A DNA stretch of 64,000 bases from Globisporangium splendens (Eukaryota; Oomycota; Peronosporomycetes; Pythiales; Pythiaceae), in assembly GCA_006386115.1 (NCBI GenBank), contig VFIW01000149.1, forward strand, positions 25,617 to 89,616, written 5' to 3'. Under the pieces are notes generated by a model. That model saw nothing but the letters and a program-made list of their open reading frames with translations. It searched no databases and was not told the DNA's origin. Shown piece after piece: positions 11,833 through 22,176 of this stretch. The stretch's first letter is position 1; the number at the start of each line of letters is the position of its first letter. Position numbers and translations under genes: made by a program.

Positions 11833-12200
11833 AAAGGGCACAAACTCACCAACAATTGCGATGTGGGACGCGAAACGACGCTTCCCTCCGGCCGAGAAGG
11901 AGACTGAACCAGAAACCAGCACGACGTTGTAAAACAATGCACGAAACGAGACAGCGACCAAACACAAGTCTTTGAACAACAAAAAGTCTATTTCATAGGG
12001 AAAAAATGGTGAGCGTGCTTCCAAATACACACAAGATATAAAAGACGCAGTGAAGTCATGCAAGACGCTCGATGGACCATCCACGAAGCCATACCGTGGG
12101 TTTGCCTTTTCTCGTAAAGCGCGCCGCGTCTCAGTCGGTAAGGAGTTCAAAGAGGTGCACTCGAAGCTTTCATCACCTTGTCCGCGTTGAACCTATTTCA
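11833..12200. other. Spacer downstream of the sulfate-activation gene
   Basis: This is the original chromosomal sequence beyond the retroelement, starting with the aaagg duplication. A 23-codon plus-strand ORF at about 11861 has no recognisable features. I see no gene. Confidence 0.4.
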
Positions 12201-15200
12201 CTAACCGAGGAAGAACGAGTCCTTGACCGAAATCTCGCCCGACTTGAGCTTCTGCCATCGTTCGTGGGTCGCCATGATGATCTTGATGGCTTCTTCCGAC
12301 GACGTTGGCTCCTCGCGGGCGAACTCGTTCACCTTTTTGCCCTCAGGGATCTTGTAGTTCTTCAACCAGTCCACCAACGCCTCGAGCACACCAGGCTTTA
12401 CCTTCTTCAGGTCGTTGACGCTGTTAATGCGCGATGCATCAGGGTCGTCCAGAGAAATGACGAGGATCTTGTGATCGACTTCACCCTGGTCCACAAGCTC
12501 CAAGCTGCCAAGCACCTTGACAGGGTTCACCGAGCCCATTGGCAGCTGGTGCACACCAATTTCAATAACGTCAAGCGGATCGTTGTCGCCACCGTTGCCC
12601 TTGGAGTCCTTGACACTCGGGTCTTCCCATGTCTGAGGGAACAAACCGTAGTTGAAGAATGGCACGCCGTACAGGTAATCGCGGCCACGAGTACCACCGT
12701 GGGTCGTGTCCTGCATGATCGGGTTGTGGCGTTCTTCCTTGTTCACTTCCATCTTGTGAGCAACGCCTTTCGGGATCTCAACCACAAAGTTGAACTCGTT
12801 CTTGCCCTCCGCATTCTTCTCCTGCAGCAAAATGTCGTGCCATGGAGAAATAAGCGCACCCTTGTCGTTCTTGAACAGCATCTTGTAATCTGGGCGACCA
12901 AACGTGCCCGTTTGTTCAAACAAACGCGTCGAGTCAACCACTGGCGGCGCGAATTGCGTCGCGAACGGAATCCATCGAGGGCTTTCGCGGTTCTGGTAGT
13001 AATCAATCATGATGTCCCAGCCAGACTTGACCATGAACCCTTGTGGCACACACGTTGGCTTCTTCTCCCATCCATCAGGGATCTTATCGCCTTCACACTT
13101 CTGGAGTCCATCACGCGCCATTTGACGCATGCGCGAGCCCGAGATCGACAGGAAATCCTGCTTGCGGGACTTGTCCATAGGCTTCATTTTGTGGTCCTGG
13201 ACGTCGTAGTACACCTTGGAGAACGACAGAATGTTGAAGTCTTCCATACCTGGTGCCATGTGGAGCACGAAGCGACCGTGATCGCCATTGTAGATGTCGT
13301 CCTTGTCACCATCCGAGCGCTTGATACCAGCCGGATCACGACCGACCACAAAGAAACTCGCTCCAGCATTCTTTCGACTCTTCGCGTGCCATTGCACTTC
13401 ACGTGGACCGGCGTAGATCATCGGCGATGGCCAAATCGCAAGCACCGTGCTCTCCTTGTCCAGCATGCCATCACGCAGGATCGCTTCGTGCTGTCGCACA
13501 CGCACATCAAGTGGCACATCGTCTTCCTTGGTCCAACCACCGAGAGGCGACAACCACAACACAGGGTTCTTGTACCCTTGTTGAATGAGCTGCTCGCGCG
13601 CGTTGTTCATCAAGTACGCATGACCGGCGTGCGTTGGGTTTCTGGTTTGAAACGCGAGCACAACATCGGCGTTCATGGATTCGAACTTCTTGCGCAATTC
13701 GCTGGGCGAGAGACGGTATTGGTCCAAATCGTCGTGGTATTGCACACGCTTCAGCAATTCGATTTCACCACCGAGCAAGTAATCGCCCGAGAGCAAGATC
13801 TCACGGATGTACGGGTGCTTGTTGTCGACCGCACCGAACGTACGAGTAATACGCTCCTCCTTGCGGTGCGCAAAGATTTCAGGGTCGTTCAACAACGCGA
13901 GTTCGTCACCAGCTGGGCTCACAAGCACAACTTGTGAAAACGATCCGATCTTAGTCTTAGTCGCCTCGTTGATCGGCAACACAATCGGCACAGGCATGTT
14001 TACACGCTTGCCCTTGGACACGCTTGCAGTCGAGTATTCCGAAAAGTTGGTTGGCGAATGCATCGACAGCTGGCCTTCCGTGAGGTTGTCGGTATCGTAG
14101 AGTACGCTGCTGAAATGCAACGACTGCAAGTACACACCTTCACGCATGAACCCTCTGAGTGGAGCTGCCCAACCTTCGCCAATCACTTGGAGCCAGTTGA
14201 CATCTTCGTCACGGAGCAAGACGCGCGGCAAATCGGCAAAGTTCGACACCTTCTTCGTCTTTGGAGCATCAGGATACATAGTCGAAAAGTTCGCGACAGC
14301 ATTGCCACCATCGGCGACCGCAACACCAGGGTACCCCTTTGGTGGCTCTTCAACACCAGTCAAGAGTCCTTCCCGTTCGAGCACCTTGATCATCAAGTTC
14401 ACTTCGTCGTCCAGCGTCATGTTCGCGGTGAACAAGTGAATCTCAGGGTTCAATGGTTCTTCGTATGGCGACGAGATGCCCGTAAAGTCCTTGATCTCAC
14501 CCTTGATGGCGCGTTTGTACAATCCTTTGACATCGCGATCGGCGGCAACCGAAACAGGCACATCCACGAACACCTCGTAGAAAGGGATGTTCATCTTCTT
14601 GTGCAATTCACGCACTTCGTCGCGACGAGCACGGAATGGCGACACGAGGGCGACCAGAGTAATCACGCCGGCTTCCGAAAACAGCGCCGACATTTCACCG
14701 ACACGACGCACGGATTCCGCACGATCGGCCTCCGAGAAGCTCAAGTCGCGGTTCAAACCAATGCGGACGTTGTCACCATCGAGACGGTACACATGCACGC
14801 GACGACGCAACAGTTCCTTCTCGAGCGCACGGCCGACGGTACTCTTGCCACTGCCCGAGAGACCCGTGAACCACAGCGTCGCACCCTTCTGCTGCACAGC
14901 AGCGTATCGTTGTGGTCGTGAAATCAGCGACGAGTCGTAATACACGTTGCGCTTCATGCTCAACTTATCAATACGTTGCGCAGCGCACACTTGCTCCATT
15001 TCAGCCTTGTTGCCCGTGACGATCGCGGAAATGTTGGACGACGTGCTGTTCTTCCCGACGCCGAGGATCACAGCGAGCAGCAGCACGTACGGCACGAGCA
15101 CGAACGCGCCGATGAGCAGCTTCTTGACGATCGCGCGGCGGTCGTCGGCGTCGGGGCCGCGCGAGAACTCCATGCGCGTGGACGCCGAGCCGTCGTTGCA

Positions 15201-15251
15201 CTCGAGGTCGTCCTGGTTCACGGACGCGTAGAGCATGTCGTTCTTGCTCAT
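12201..15251 (-). CDS. Trifunctional APS kinase - ATP sulfurylase - inorganic pyrophosphatase with an N-terminal membrane anchor
   Basis: Makes PAPS from sulfate: ATP sulfurylase forms APS and PPi, APS kinase phosphorylates APS, and the pyrophosphatase hydrolyses PPi and pulls the reaction forward. From ATG 15251 (MSKNDMLYAS) the protein is 1016 residues without introns. Residues 45-65 form a hydrophobic segment preceded by RR and KK, a probable signal anchor. The APS kinase spans about 122-295 (P-loop GLSGSGKST at 130-138). The ATP sulfurylase spans about 325-755 (QTRNPTHAGH at 535-544, GRDPAG at 637-642). The family I pyrophosphatase spans about 770-1016 (GGDNDPLDV near 887-895). Such fusions are known in stramenopiles; animal PAPS synthases lack the pyrophosphatase. 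Upstream in-frame codons to 15884 lack domain features, so I prefer the start at 15251. A SulP transporter lies 2.2 kb upstream on the other strand. Confidence 0.93.
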   Translation of the reverse strand: MSKNDMLYASVNQDDLECNDGSASTRMEFSRGPDADDRRAIVKKLLIGAFVLVPYVLLLAVILGVGKNSTSSNISAIVTGNKAEMEQVCAAQRIDKLSMKRNVYYDSSLISRPQRYAAVQQKGATLWFTGLSGSGKSTVGRALEKELLRRRVHVYRLDGDNVRIGLNRDLSFSEADRAESVRRVGEMSALFSEAGVITLVALVSPFRARRDEVRELHKKMNIPFYEVFVDVPVSVAADRDVKGLYKRAIKGEIKDFTGISSPYEEPLNPEIHLFTANMTLDDEVNLMIKVLEREGLLTGVEEPPKGYPGVAVADGGNAVANFSTMYPDAPKTKKVSNFADLPRVLLRDEDVNWLQVIGEGWAAPLRGFMREGVYLQSLHFSSVLYDTDNLTEGQLSMHSPTNFSEYSTASVSKGKRVNMPVPIVLPINEATKTKIGSFSQVVLVSPAGDELALLNDPEIFAHRKEERITRTFGAVDNKHPYIREILLSGDYLLGGEIELLKRVQYHDDLDQYRLSPSELRKKFESMNADVVLAFQTRNPTHAGHAYLMNNAREQLIQQGYKNPVLWLSPLGGWTKEDDVPLDVRVRQHEAILRDGMLDKESTVLAIWPSPMIYAGPREVQWHAKSRKNAGASFFVVGRDPAGIKRSDGDKDDIYNGDHGRFVLHMAPGMEDFNILSFSKVYYDVQDHKMKPMDKSRKQDFLSISGSRMRQMARDGLQKCEGDKIPDGWEKKPTCVPQGFMVKSGWDIMIDYYQNRESPRWIPFATQFAPPVVDSTRLFEQTGTFGRPDYKMLFKNDKGALISPWHDILLQEKNAEGKNEFNFVVEIPKGVAHKMEVNKEERHNPIMQDTTHGGTRGRDYLYGVPFFNYGLFPQTWEDPSVKDSKGNGGDNDPLDVIEIGVHQLPMGSVNPVKVLGSLELVDQGEVDHKILVISLDDPDASRINSVNDLKKVKPGVLEALVDWLKNYKIPEGKKVNEFAREEPTSSEEAIKIIMATHERWQKLKSGEISVKDSFFLG

Positions 15252-16131
15252 GGCGGCGGCTTCTGCTTCTTCGAGGCTTCCCCTCCGTCCACGAGCGCGC
15301 AAATTGGGATCTGAGTGCGCGTTCAGGGCGACCGCATCTAGGGAAGACACACAAAAGAAAAGAAAAGAAAGGAAAGAGCAGAGTGATGGTCGGATGAAAA
15401 GGAAACCCCCTAGCCCCTGAAGCATACAAACAGCAAGTAATCGATAATCAATGTTACGAACCTGCAGTTTGTAACCTTGTCGATTACTGCGGTAGAAGGT
15501 TCTCGCATGTGGGATGGGTTTGTTCCAGTGATGCATTCCCGACAGAGTGGGTGGATGCATGTACTGGTGGTGGAGCGAGCGTCCTCGCCGTCTGCCACGG
15601 CCATGCAAGGACGCGCCAACCAGCGCGGCGCGTTCGATGGAGCCACTGCAGATTGACAGACGTGGTAGCGAGCAGCACGTCGAGTGGGTGAGCTCTCGGC
15701 CAATCAGAGATGCACATTGACCCACCTCATTTGTCAACGTAGATGGGACCATCTGGGAGGCTTCTGGCGCGAGATGATTGGCTGTTTTTATCGAAGGAAA
15801 AGAGGTGGGATTGGAGGAAAAGATCCCGCGTCCTTTCAGGATCCGCATGGCTTGGTTGCCTGCGCCAATCGATTGATTGGACAATCATCGACGCAGATGG
15901 ACTTGTCACAGATGACAACAGACTCAACAGGAGGTTGAAGTTTATATATGTACGAAAACATATAGAAACTCAAAGAGTGTCCAAAATGAGTCACTCGATT
16001 CTGCATCCAACAGATTCCCAGTGCTCCTCCTCATTTGGGTGCACCAACGTATATGAAATTAAAGAGAATGCAAGCATCGATTCTGCATTTTCACTTCCCA
16101 GAGCCGATGCGCCAAAGAACTCGCCCGTGCG
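15252..16131. other. Spacer upstream of the sulfate-activation gene
   Basis: About 880 bases between the start of the trifunctional gene and the channel pseudogene. It must contain the trifunctional gene's promoter. The ORFs here have no recognisable domain. I see no RNA gene or repeat. Confidence 0.4.
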
Positions 16132-17190
16132 CTAGTGCAGCGCTCTATCAGACTCTTGCTGTTGCTGCTGCTGTTGGTGGTTCTTGCGATCGTCATGCTT
16201 TGCTAACAGCACTTTGCCGGATTCGACTAGGTTCATGCACGTGCCAGGCTCATAGATGACGTCGTCCGTGAAGAAATGCTGCTCCGTGAGCTTCGCGACG
16301 ATTACCGAGACGAGAAAGCACGGAAGTTCCAAGAGCGCTTTCTTTACACCACCACCGCATGTCTCGACTCCGCTCTGTCCGATTACTCGTGCTCCTGGGA
16401 CCGGGAACCATACTTTGCGCTGCAAAAAGTCGCGGATCTCGCTTTGCAATTGCGGGCTCAAGTGCTGCAGCGCGCTGCGAGTCGGCGTCGCCTTGGCGCT
16501 GCCATCGATCTTGGAGATGCATGCGCACGCGCGTAGCAAACGTATGCGAGAGCGCATGGTGGCATCCAAAGTGCTGCACACGCACCATTTGCTGCTCGAA
16601 CTCGATCCGCTGGGCAAAGTTTCACTCCAGGATGTCGCGGTACCCAGCCGTGACATACCCATAGAACACGACGCACAGGAACGCAATCACGATCTGCACG
16701 GATGTCTCGGCAACGCTGCGCGCACAAATGTCGCCGTACGTCACGGTTGAGATCGAACCGATCGCGTAATGGTATCCACGCAGGTACTTGGTGAGCAGCG
16801 GGATGGTGGCGAGACGCGATTGATTGGTGAGCGGATCTGCAACGAGCATGCCTGGTGTCGTGAGCCATACACGAACAACGTCAGTCTAATGAACACGATT
16901 ATGATATACGCGAGTGCGTCTTGACGCACTGGTCGTGGAAGAAGATCGTTCTGCTCGTAGAAGAAATGGTGCTCCAGGAGCACCCATAGTTTTTCGATCT
17001 GGAACACACGAACGGGATCTGTCCGCAACCATCCAACCGGACTCTTTTCGTAGTGAGCGAGGGCATAGAACACACTTCCGCCAAAGTGGTAGCACATCAA
17101 GAACACAAAGAGGACGCGGAAGAGACCAACAACGGAGTACAACACGACAAAATGGACGAACTCGCGTCTGAACCAAGCCGCAAGGGAGTG
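16132..17190 (-). pseudogene. Decayed cyclic-nucleotide-gated cation channel, C-terminal part
   Basis: Pieces of one channel lie in order but in different frames. From 17183 to 16870 there is AWFRREFVHFVVLYSVVGLFRVLFVFLMCYHF-like sequence, typical of S5 and the start of the pore turret (each quoted run is part of a longer match). From about 16860 the next frame carries the pore helix and filter SISTVTYGDI and S6 (VIAFLCVVFYGYVTAG). It meets a TGA right after YRDILE at 16622. The C-linker resumes in the same frame (NFAQRIEFEQQMVRVQ), then shifts again near SQRA/ALQHLSPQLQSEIRDFL. The start of a cyclic-nucleotide-binding domain ends with a Gln-rich tail at 16132. One in-frame stop, two frameshifts and no voltage-sensor half mark it as non-functional. 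Confidence 0.8.
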
Positions 17191-17486
17191 CTAAACAGAT
17201 AGTGGACCAACTGGAAAAGCTCTATCCAGATCTAGTATTGCCGAAGGTCCACAGAGACCTACGCGCTGCCAAGGCTATAGAAACAATCTCGCAACCATGC
17301 CACTGGCCACCAGGTCTTGAACCTTGGGGTTGCCTGAGGTTGGAATCTTCGTTTCGTTTTTGCACAGCCAGGAAAATGCGCAGATCGAAGAGGAAGTGAC
17401 GACCACGAGTTGAGCATCGAAGGGTGATACACCTGCGGTCGTGTTGAGAGTCGACACAAACGACGGGGAGCGTGCGCAGACTGCCG

Positions 17487-19565
17487 ATGGGAATTGTCGA
17501 ATCGCGCTCGATACACCTCATCGCGGGGTGTACAGTCGGCGTGATGCTCGTACCGCAGGAAATGTCGCTTGCAGCCATGATGGGCGTGCCGGCGCAGTAC
17601 GGACTGTACTCGGCAGCGATCGCGCCACTCATTTACCCGATGTTTGGCTCGTCCAAGGCACTCTCAGTCGCTAATGCCGCCGAGGGGAGCTTGCTCGTCG
17701 GCGTGATGCTTCGGTCTACTGACCTCCGGTCTGCGGAAGAACGCATCGCGACGAGGATCCTCTTGACGTTCTTCACGGGTGTGGTCACGATTCTCGGGGG
17801 AGTCATTCACCAAGGTGGCGTCGTCAGCTTCTTTTCGCGGACCTCAATGCAAGGCTACGTGACCGGCACGTCGTTCCTGATCGTGCTTTCGCAGATCCCG
17901 CCATGGCTCGGCATTCGGCTGCCGTCGCCAAAACTGAACATTTTCACAGCAATCGATATCGTCGTGAGACTCGGAGAGACCAATCTGAATTCGTTTTTGC
18001 TCGGGGTCTTCTCGCTTGTCGTCCTCGCTCTTTGCAAGTGGTGTCGTGGACACCTTCGACGCATTGCTGAAGCGAACAGCAAACCTACGACCACCGGCAG
18101 CACTGAAGACTCGAGCAGTTCGCAGCACTCATTGGCTAGTGAAGAAGAAAGAAATGCGCTAGAACACGCCGAAGACGCTATTGAGGTTCAACTTCGCGAT
18201 TCATTGGACACCAAGTCGGCACGATCCGCCACACGTCTTGATGGCAACGCACGTGCCGCAGTCACTCCAGTGCTATCAACTTCCGCCACGTCCAAGATCG
18301 ACAAAGTGCACCTGATTCAGTCAGCTTCAAGCCTTCCACAGAGTTCCTCCGACAGCAGCACGTCTCGTCTGGAGAAGTATCTTGCAAACAAGCCGACACT
18401 CGCATTCCTATGCACACTCGTCTGCGACGCAGGCGCGCTGCTTGTGTGCGTCATTGGTATAGTCGTCGGAGCAGCCCTGGGAGAATCGCAGCTGCAGCTC
18501 ACCGGCGAAGTGCACCAGGGACTACCGGCACCCGTGTTTCCCCTCGCAGTCCTCGGCGACTTAATCCCATGGGACCGACTGCAGACACTGATCACCAACT
18601 CCATGATGATCGCCGTCATGTTCTTCATGGCGAGCGTCGCGACCGGCAGCAAGCTCGCGGCTAAGGGTGGCTACGAGATCTCGCCCAACCAGGAGCTGCT
18701 CGGCATCAGGTTCGCGAACCTCGGCGCGTCCATCTTCCAGGGCATGCCGTCGAGCGCGGGCATGGCGCGGAGCGCACACACGCCGCTGGCGTCCATGTTT
18801 ACCGCGGGGCTCGTCATCTTCACGATCCTGTTTCTCACCAAGCCGCTGTACTATCTGCCCCAGGCGCCACTGGCCGCGATCATCCTGCTCTCGGCGAGCG
18901 CGCTGGCCGACTTTGCCGAGCCCAAGTGGCTCCGCAAGGTGCGCCCCCACGAGTTCTACATCTGGGTCGCGGCGTTCGTCGGCACGCTCTGCTTCGGTCT
19001 CATCTCGGGGCTCTTCGTCTCGCTCTTCGCGTTGCTCATCGAGATCATGATGCGCACCAAGAAGCCGCCGGTGTTCCTTCTCGGCCAGACAGCGAATGGA
19101 GAGTTCGCAAAACTTGAGATGCACGAACATGACGAAGACAGCGAACAACATCATGCAGTCCAGTCACTTCCGGACGTGCTGGTTGTGCGCATGGAGCAGG
19201 ATCTCTACTTCGCGAACGCCAGCCACCTCATCCACGCGATCGAGCGGAACCTGAAGGCAGCCGCGGCACACGGCCGCATGCTCGGCGCCGTCACCGACGG
19301 CTCTCGCATGAACGACGTCGACGCCACGGCCATCCACATGCTCACGGAGTACTGCACCAAGCTGCGCGCGCGCGACCAGACGCTGCTGTTCGCGAACGTG
19401 CGAGTGGAGACCGAGACGTCGCTCATCGCGAGCGGCCTCGTCGCAGTGCAGGAGCAGGAGACGCAGGAGCACGATGGCACCAGCTGCAGTGACCGCCACC
19501 GCCCTTCGGCCAGCATTCCTGCTGTCGTTGCATGCCTTCGACAAGGGTGTTGCCATCCACACTGA
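17487..19565 (+). CDS. SulP/SLC26 family anion (probable sulfate) transporter with STAS domain
   Basis: SulP proteins move sulfate or related anions across membranes. The membrane part opens with LIAGCTVGVMLVPQEMSLA, the SulP signature region, followed by PAQYGLYSAAIAPLIY. A cytosolic Ser/Thr-rich insert of about 130 residues (18040-18390) splits the transmembrane part. The second half carries SPNQELLGIRFANLGASIFQ and SSAGMARSA. The C-terminus has a STAS domain (about 19170-19440) with DGSRMNDVDATAI at its nucleotide-binding-like loop. The first ATG in frame is 17487. A stop lies upstream at 17445 and an acceptor-like cag just before 17478, so a short 5' exon may be missing and the first helix is abbreviated. 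Sulfate is the likely substrate because the sulfate-activating fusion is a near neighbour. Confidence 0.85.
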   Translation: MGIVESRSIHLIAGCTVGVMLVPQEMSLAAMMGVPAQYGLYSAAIAPLIYPMFGSSKALSVANAAEGSLLVGVMLRSTDLRSAEERIATRILLTFFTGVVTILGGVIHQGGVVSFFSRTSMQGYVTGTSFLIVLSQIPPWLGIRLPSPKLNIFTAIDIVVRLGETNLNSFLLGVFSLVVLALCKWCRGHLRRIAEANSKPTTTGSTEDSSSSQHSLASEEERNALEHAEDAIEVQLRDSLDTKSARSATRLDGNARAAVTPVLSTSATSKIDKVHLIQSASSLPQSSSDSSTSRLEKYLANKPTLAFLCTLVCDAGALLVCVIGIVVGAALGESQLQLTGEVHQGLPAPVFPLAVLGDLIPWDRLQTLITNSMMIAVMFFMASVATGSKLAAKGGYEISPNQELLGIRFANLGASIFQGMPSSAGMARSAHTPLASMFTAGLVIFTILFLTKPLYYLPQAPLAAIILLSASALADFAEPKWLRKVRPHEFYIWVAAFVGTLCFGLISGLFVSLFALLIEIMMRTKKPPVFLLGQTANGEFAKLEMHEHDEDSEQHHAVQSLPDVLVVRMEQDLYFANASHLIHAIERNLKAAAAHGRMLGAVTDGSRMNDVDATAIHMLTEYCTKLRARDQTLLFANVRVETETSLIASGLVAVQEQETQEHDGTSCSDRHRPSASIPAVVACLRQGCCHPH

Positions 19566-20229
19566 TGATATCCATGCATACTTGTCCGCAAAACCTCAAT
19601 ATCCGCAATTTTAACTCGCTCAAGTCCGATTTACACATAATGAAAACGTCTTGCACGACTTGGTAAGTCCGTGCCTTCCCAGCACCTTCTGCTCACACCT
19701 CGTTATTATTCGCAATGCATCAACACTCGCAATGCCACCTTAACTCCTTTATAATAATCCTTTCACATCAACGTCGATAATTGTGAAATACGCATCATGC
19801 ATTAAATCGTTGCATTTCAGTCAAGTCCGCATTCACGAGACCGGTCCACCTTTCTGAACCGCACTGGCGTCGGGCCCGACTTTGGAAGTTGCTGTTTCGG
19901 AGTCTCCACCCCATTCGAGAACGTGAGCTCATTCGCCCCCAGCAGGTGTGTGCATATGTTTGTGTGCGTGTGCGTGTGCAAGTGAGTATGTGGACGCAGG
20001 AGCAGCTCCGATGCCTGTGTGCGCATCGATCGTTGGGTGCTGGTGACACCGCACCGGCGTGTATGCCTGCGCGTCTATTTGGAGCAAACTCTTGCGATCT
20101 GTCGGGAGAATAGACGCTGTCCCAAGTGTATCTGCCGAGGCTGCAATGATCGTTCTAAAGGCTCCGGTTTTCTATATGATGTGGATTCATTCAGACGATA
20201 GTACACTTTGTTACAAGGCGGAAGGAAAG
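19566..20229. other. Spacer with a short GT-rich tract
   Basis: About 660 bases between the SulP and SERF genes. A degenerate (gt)n tract lies near 19945-19985. No gene is seen. Confidence 0.4.
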
Positions 20230-20524
20230 ATGGCGCGTGGAAACCAGAGAGATGTTGACCGAGCGGTGAGTTGCGCATTATTACAAGGACACTGCTTGCG
20301 TATGCGCCTAACGCCGAGGGTACTAAGCGATTGCAACCCTTGTTATTGCGATATAGAGAGCGCAAGCGCGCGCAACCAAGAACGCCAAGACCAGCGCCTC
20401 CAAGGGTGATCCGAACGCGCGTCGGGAGGCCGATGCCAAGGCTTTGCAGGAGAAGATCGCCAAGAAGGCGGCCATGAAGGCTGAGGGCGGCAGCCAACAG
20501 GCTCCTCCAGCGAAGAAGAAGTAA
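20230..20524 (+). CDS. SERF/4F5-like small basic protein (2 exons)
   Basis: Exon 1 (20230-20265) encodes MARGNQRDVDRA. The donor is gtgagt at 20266, and exon 2 starts after gatatag at 20357 with RAQARATKNAKTSASKGDP. The joined product is 67 residues ending in APPAKKK. It is rich in Lys, Ala and Arg and fits the 4F5/SERF family (MARGNQR-D-ARA), small disordered proteins linked to amyloid assembly and RNA-rich compartments. Neither exon is long enough to be noticed alone. The match rests on the N-terminal motif and the NARREADAKALQEK segment. Confidence 0.85.
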
Positions 20525-21234
20525 ATTGCAAGGAGAGTATAAAGCGCAGTAGATGAATGAACGACCAGCAACACCAACCACCGTGGCGATGACGAAGCAA
20601 AGGGAGCAAAACCACAGACGCGCAGTGACGCTGCCGCAGGGAGAACCCAATGCGATTTCCAGTCCTCTGTTGTCGGACACATGCCTCTAACATTTTTGCC
20701 ATGGTTTCCGTAGATGTTGCTAAACTTAGTAACACTGTAGAAGCCTGGAAGAAGGAAGAATCATCCAATGTTGGAGAATGCCTTGCTTGGAAGAAGAACA
20801 TGAGACGCAGGCGCAACTCACTTGACCAAGCCAACTTCGCAGGCAGCGCGTCATGATGCAAATCCAGTGATGTTTGGCTCACTTTGGAGCCAGATTCTAG
20901 CCATTTCGCACACACTCAAACGCCAATTTTGTTACACTCGTCATATATTTCCAGGAATCGCTGGGATACTTGAGTTCACAATTAACAAAATGTAGTACAC
21001 CAACCTTCAGCTTTGATCAGTATTCAAGGGAATCCATGCTGGATAAATCCGTATTAGAGGAGATTGATCCTCAATAGGAATCTACTTATTTTAGGAGATT
21101 GTTTTACACTTCCTGAAGAACGTCAGAACGCTAGTGTGGTGACCATCAAGCATTCCACCATCTACGCTCCTTCAAGCGCAAGAACGGTTGGCAAGGATAA
21201 TGGCGCTGTTCGATTATTCACTCGGTCTTCCTAT
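20525..21234. other. Spacer between SERF and EF-hand genes
   Basis: About 710 bases between two convergent 3' ends. No gene or repeat is seen. Confidence 0.4.
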
Positions 21235-21878
21235 TCACGACTGCAGCATCTTGCGAAAGTCCGAGACGTTGATGTGGCCGTCGCCGTCGGCGCACGAGAT
21301 CAGGATGTCCAGGTCTTCCTCTGTGAGCGCACCGTGCCCGAGCCGCTCAAAGACGTACCGCAGCATCTCGCGGGAGATGAAGCCCGTCTCGTCCGGGTCG
21401 TACGCCTTGAACGCCTCGGCCACCGGGTCAAAGTTCTTGACCTCGTTTGTGAGCAGCAGCGTGTTGAGGTACTCCTCCGTGAGCTCCGTCTCGTCGTTGA
21501 GCAGGAGCTTGGCGTCCTTGATGCTCACGCTGTCGTAGAAGATGCTTAGGCGGGCGCGCAGGTTCTCGAGCGTCACGCGCTGCTTCTTATCGACGTCAAG
21601 GAATTGGAACGCCGCGTGGATCTGCTCCGGGGTCGCGAGCACGCCACCGAATTCCTGTGTAGACGCAAAGCATGAAGAGAGATCAGCACTATGACAGCAA
21701 TTGCATCCACGAGCAGCGCTAGAAGAAATGCATAACGCACACTTTGCGGCACTTGATCGACAGGCAGGTCGTCGCTCTCGACGCGGTCACTGGCAGCAGC
21801 CACTACGACCTCGAAACCGTGGCGTCGAAGCTCCGTGGGGCTCTTGGGGACTGCGACACTAGCGCGTGCGTTCATCAT
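21235..21878 (-). CDS. EF-hand calcium-binding protein (2 exons)
   Basis: Exon 1 (21878-21741, MMNARASVAVPKSP...VPQS, 46 codons) and exon 2 (21654-21235, EFGGVLATPEQIHAAF) join in phase across a GT-AG intron, giving 185 residues. Exon 2 holds three EF-hand-like loops: DVDKKQRVTLEN; DPDETGFISREM, which lacks the usual acidic residue at position 12; and CADGDGHINVSD, which has Cys instead of Asp at position 1. At best one loop is canonical, so calcium binding may be weak. Overall it is like a calmodulin or centrin relative. A related first exon lies at the left edge of the window. Confidence 0.8.
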
Positions 21879-22176
21879 TTACTTCGCGACTTCAATGTCT
21901 TAGCAAACAAACAATCCTCGATTCATCCAAGAGAATGAAAGTCACAGGGTTGAAGACAACAAGGTGCCCAGCCTAGACAAGTAGCTGCACGACTCGAAAT
22001 GGCTTCCAAGCAGCGGTTTCACCCAAAGTGAGAATGAAAATAGCGCCAAAGCCACCGAAGACTGAATTGTGTTGTGTGTTTGCATTACGTAGAAAACGAC
22101 AGTCATGTGTGGTTCCTAGACACAAAAGCTTGCGACCTCAAGCTATCAAGAATGCAATTTGGCCAACACTTGAGCC

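Noticed and set aside
12072..13937. 621-residue plus-strand ORF opposite the sulfate-activation gene
   Set aside because: It is the antisense shadow of a well-conserved gene, His/Arg/Val-rich with no domain.
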